Origin: Alkalinema pantanalense
GTDB lineage: Bacteria; Cyanobacteriota; Cyanobacteriia; Leptolyngbyales; Leptolyngbyaceae
Direction of reading: 5' to 3'
DNA length: 64,000 bases
NCBI RefSeq assembly: GCF_050753345.1
Contig: NZ_JBLZFX010000018.1
Coordinates: 16,679 to 80,678, forward strand
The notes beneath the pieces are model-generated. The model did not search any database, was not told the DNA's origin, and saw only the letters and a program-made list of their open reading frames with translations. Each line of letters starts with the position of its first letter. Within the stretch, counting starts at the first letter, position 1. The position numbers and the translations under genes were made by a program. Below, in pieces: positions 62,794 to 64,000 of this stretch.

Positions 62794-62846
62794 AACTTTG
62801 CGAGAATCCTAAACTTTGTGAGAATCCTCATTGCGAGAATCCTCAC
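62794..62846. repeat. 16-18-bp tandem repeat, 3 units
   Basis: actttgcgagaatcctaa, actttgtgagaatcctc and attgcgagaatcctcac lie between thf1 and grxC, ending 3 bp before the grxC stop codon. Confidence 0.82.
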
Positions 62847-62848
62847 TG

Positions 62849-63160
62849 CTATCCCTCGGCAGGCGATCCTAGTAACCCATCCAATTGCCCCGATCGATCC
62901 AAGGCATACAGATCATCACAGCCGCCGATCGCAACATGATTGATAAAAATCTGAGGAACCGTACGCCGCCCATGGGCTCGTTCGGCCATTTTGACCCGAG
63001 CAGCTCCATCGCCATCAATTTTGTACTCGGTAAAAGCAACTCCCTTCCACCGCAGCAATAATTTGGCTCGAATGCAATAGGGACAGGTTTGCCAGGTGTA
63101 AATTTCCACGATCGCGCGAACCTGCTCAGATGCCTTGCCCGTCAAGAAATTGAATAACAT
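62849..63160 (-). CDS. grxC: Glutaredoxin 3
   Basis: The protein has 103 residues. The dithiol active site is CPYC (about residues 26-29) in IYTWQTCPYCIRAKLLL. The glutathione-binding TVP (RRTVPQIFI) and GGCDDLYAL motifs follow. It reduces disulfides and glutathionylated proteins with glutathione in the cytoplasm. It is upstream of thf1 on the same strand. Confidence 0.94.
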   Translation of the reverse strand: MLFNFLTGKASEQVRAIVEIYTWQTCPYCIRAKLLLRWKGVAFTEYKIDGDGAARVKMAERAHGRRTVPQIFINHVAIGGCDDLYALDRSGQLDGLLGSPAEG

Positions 63161-63490
63161 ACTAGAATTCTGATCATCTTACGATTCTGATCGTTGCCTA
63201 CGTCTTCCAATTTTGCCACGACTCCTGTCTCTGTAGAGCAACCTTGATAAGACTCAAAAGCTTTGACAAGGTTCAACTATTGGAGAAAAAAAAGACGAAT
63301 GTGAAGTAGAGATTGCTAGAATAATCAAGAAAATATTTCATCTACACTTCCTAAGATGTAGAGTGTAGCATTTGCCGAAATGTAGTATGCGCTTTTACCA
63401 ACCTAGCTTACGTACTGGACAGTGCAAAGTTATTGATACAACTTCATTGTTGCATCAAGCTGCTAAATCAAGAGTCATCTAGGGAGTAGA
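63161..63490. other. AT-rich intergenic region, nothing recognised
   Basis: About 330 bp upstream of grxC contain no supported gene or repeat apart from partial duplication of the word aagatgtagagtgtag. Confidence 0.35.
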
Positions 63491-64000
63491 TTACTCGATT
63501 TTGTTGGCGAGTAATTGAGGCAGAAGTAGCCTGTGTCTACTTCTCAAAAAAATCAGGGGCAGTTGATACTGAATCGTCAAGCGGACAATCTGTTCAGTTG
63601 GATAGCCATGCTTAGGCAAAGTGCGGAACCAACGGGGAAAGTGATTCCATACCGATTGAGGCAGTTCTAGCGCCAGAATTTATAGAACGCCAAGAGCGAT
63701 CGCATTCAAGTTGACAAAGCGTTCAAAGGCTTCGACCTTTTGCTCGATTTGCTGTTGCACGGCGTCCGTATAGTCTGCTAAACAGAGATTGTTTGGGAAC
63801 GAGGGTGTTTTCTTCATCGCCTTGAGCCAGAACTGATAGGCAAAGCCGCCCAACAGATGCAGCAACGTTCTGAAGCAGACTTCGACCCTGCTTGACTGAC
63901 AAAACTAGAAAGCCGGAATGTGCTTGAGGACAGTGAATTCACGCTGCAAGGATTGTTCCGATTGACGGTATGAAGCCATAGTGGGTTCAGGGTCTGGAGC
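63491..64000 (-). pseudogene. Decayed transposase (IS4-like), continuing past the window edge
   Basis: On the minus strand, a frame from about 63889 reads LLHLLGGFAYQFWLKAMKK to ERFVNLNAIALGVL, hits a TAA at 63680, and continues in the same frame as ILALELPQSVWNHFPRWFRT and LPKHGYPTEQIVRLTIQYQ to a stop at 63491. A further frame at 63905-63979 (MASYRQSEQSLQREFTVLKH) is separated by a frameshift. The pattern resembles C-terminal regions of IS4-type transposases in cyanobacteria. Stops and frameshifts show it is dead; the family assignment is tentative. Confidence 0.6.

Noticed and set aside
1..64000. Search for CRISPR arrays, rRNA and tRNA genes
   Set aside because: The repeats found have no spacers of uniform length, and no tRNA or rRNA signatures were seen by eye; a covariance-model scan would be decisive.

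Overview
The window is a chromosomal piece of a cyanobacterium. The HIP1-type octamer gcgatcgc is scattered throughout, and many genes belong to families restricted to, or typical of, cyanobacteria and plastids: DUF3370, DUF3155, DUF3611, cyAbrB, Thf1/Psb29, Ycf36/CGLD27, and two CCB proteins for haem attachment to cytochrome b6. Gene order mixes unrelated functions in short transcription units on both strands, as is usual for this phylum. No rRNA, tRNA, CRISPR array or prophage was seen. The genus cannot be fixed from the sequence alone.

Layout. 1-2.0 kb is an AT-rich minus-strand cluster: a zinc-ribbon/HTH protein related to IS1595 transposases and two membrane-anchored coiled-coil proteins, the last cut by the window edge. 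2.3-9.5 kb holds an SH3b lipoprotein, a NarL-type two-component pair, a TIR-membrane protein, a DUF3370 protein and a MarR regulator with a candidate operator. 10-19.8 kb holds a lumenal pentapeptide protein, an LCP ligase, manC, metG, a LabA-like NYN protein, an LptC-like lipoprotein, a nested IS605/MITE relic and a DUF3155 protein. 20-29.6 kb is rich in signalling: a GAF histidine kinase, an SLH-domain protein, and a phosphate-type kinase and regulator flanking DUF2993 and PrxQ, then mtnA.

30.5-42 kb holds cyAbrB, a small one-TM protein, a PfkB kinase overlapping a CYTH protein with an internal duplication, leuD, two glycosyltransferases, an aromatic amino acid permease that begins with nine MPSTA-like repeats, and a pRiA4b ORF-3 family protein. 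42-50.5 kb is a minus-strand block: an Hpt protein, two large paralogous proteins of no recognised family, DUF456 and a polytopic GT-C-like protein. 50-56.6 kb contains two CCB genes, dacB, a tnpB relic with a structured 3' end, a PadR regulator, a NarL-type regulator and DUF3611. 56.6-63.2 kb holds a GT87 protein, ilvC, Ycf36, asparaginase, thf1 and grxC. The right edge is a decayed transposase.

Two genome-scale patterns stand out. First, at least fifteen loci carry short tandem repeats of 9-23 bp, mostly intergenic and often starting at a stop codon; a few lie inside genes and are in frame. Second, an approximately 110-bp repeat with short terminal inverted repeats occurs four times (33.87, 43.62, 43.85 and 53.36 kb). 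The best candidates for something undescribed are the paralogous pair at 43.98-47.66 kb, the duplicated CYTH protein, the start-codon-bearing repeat of the permease, and the TIR-membrane protein.
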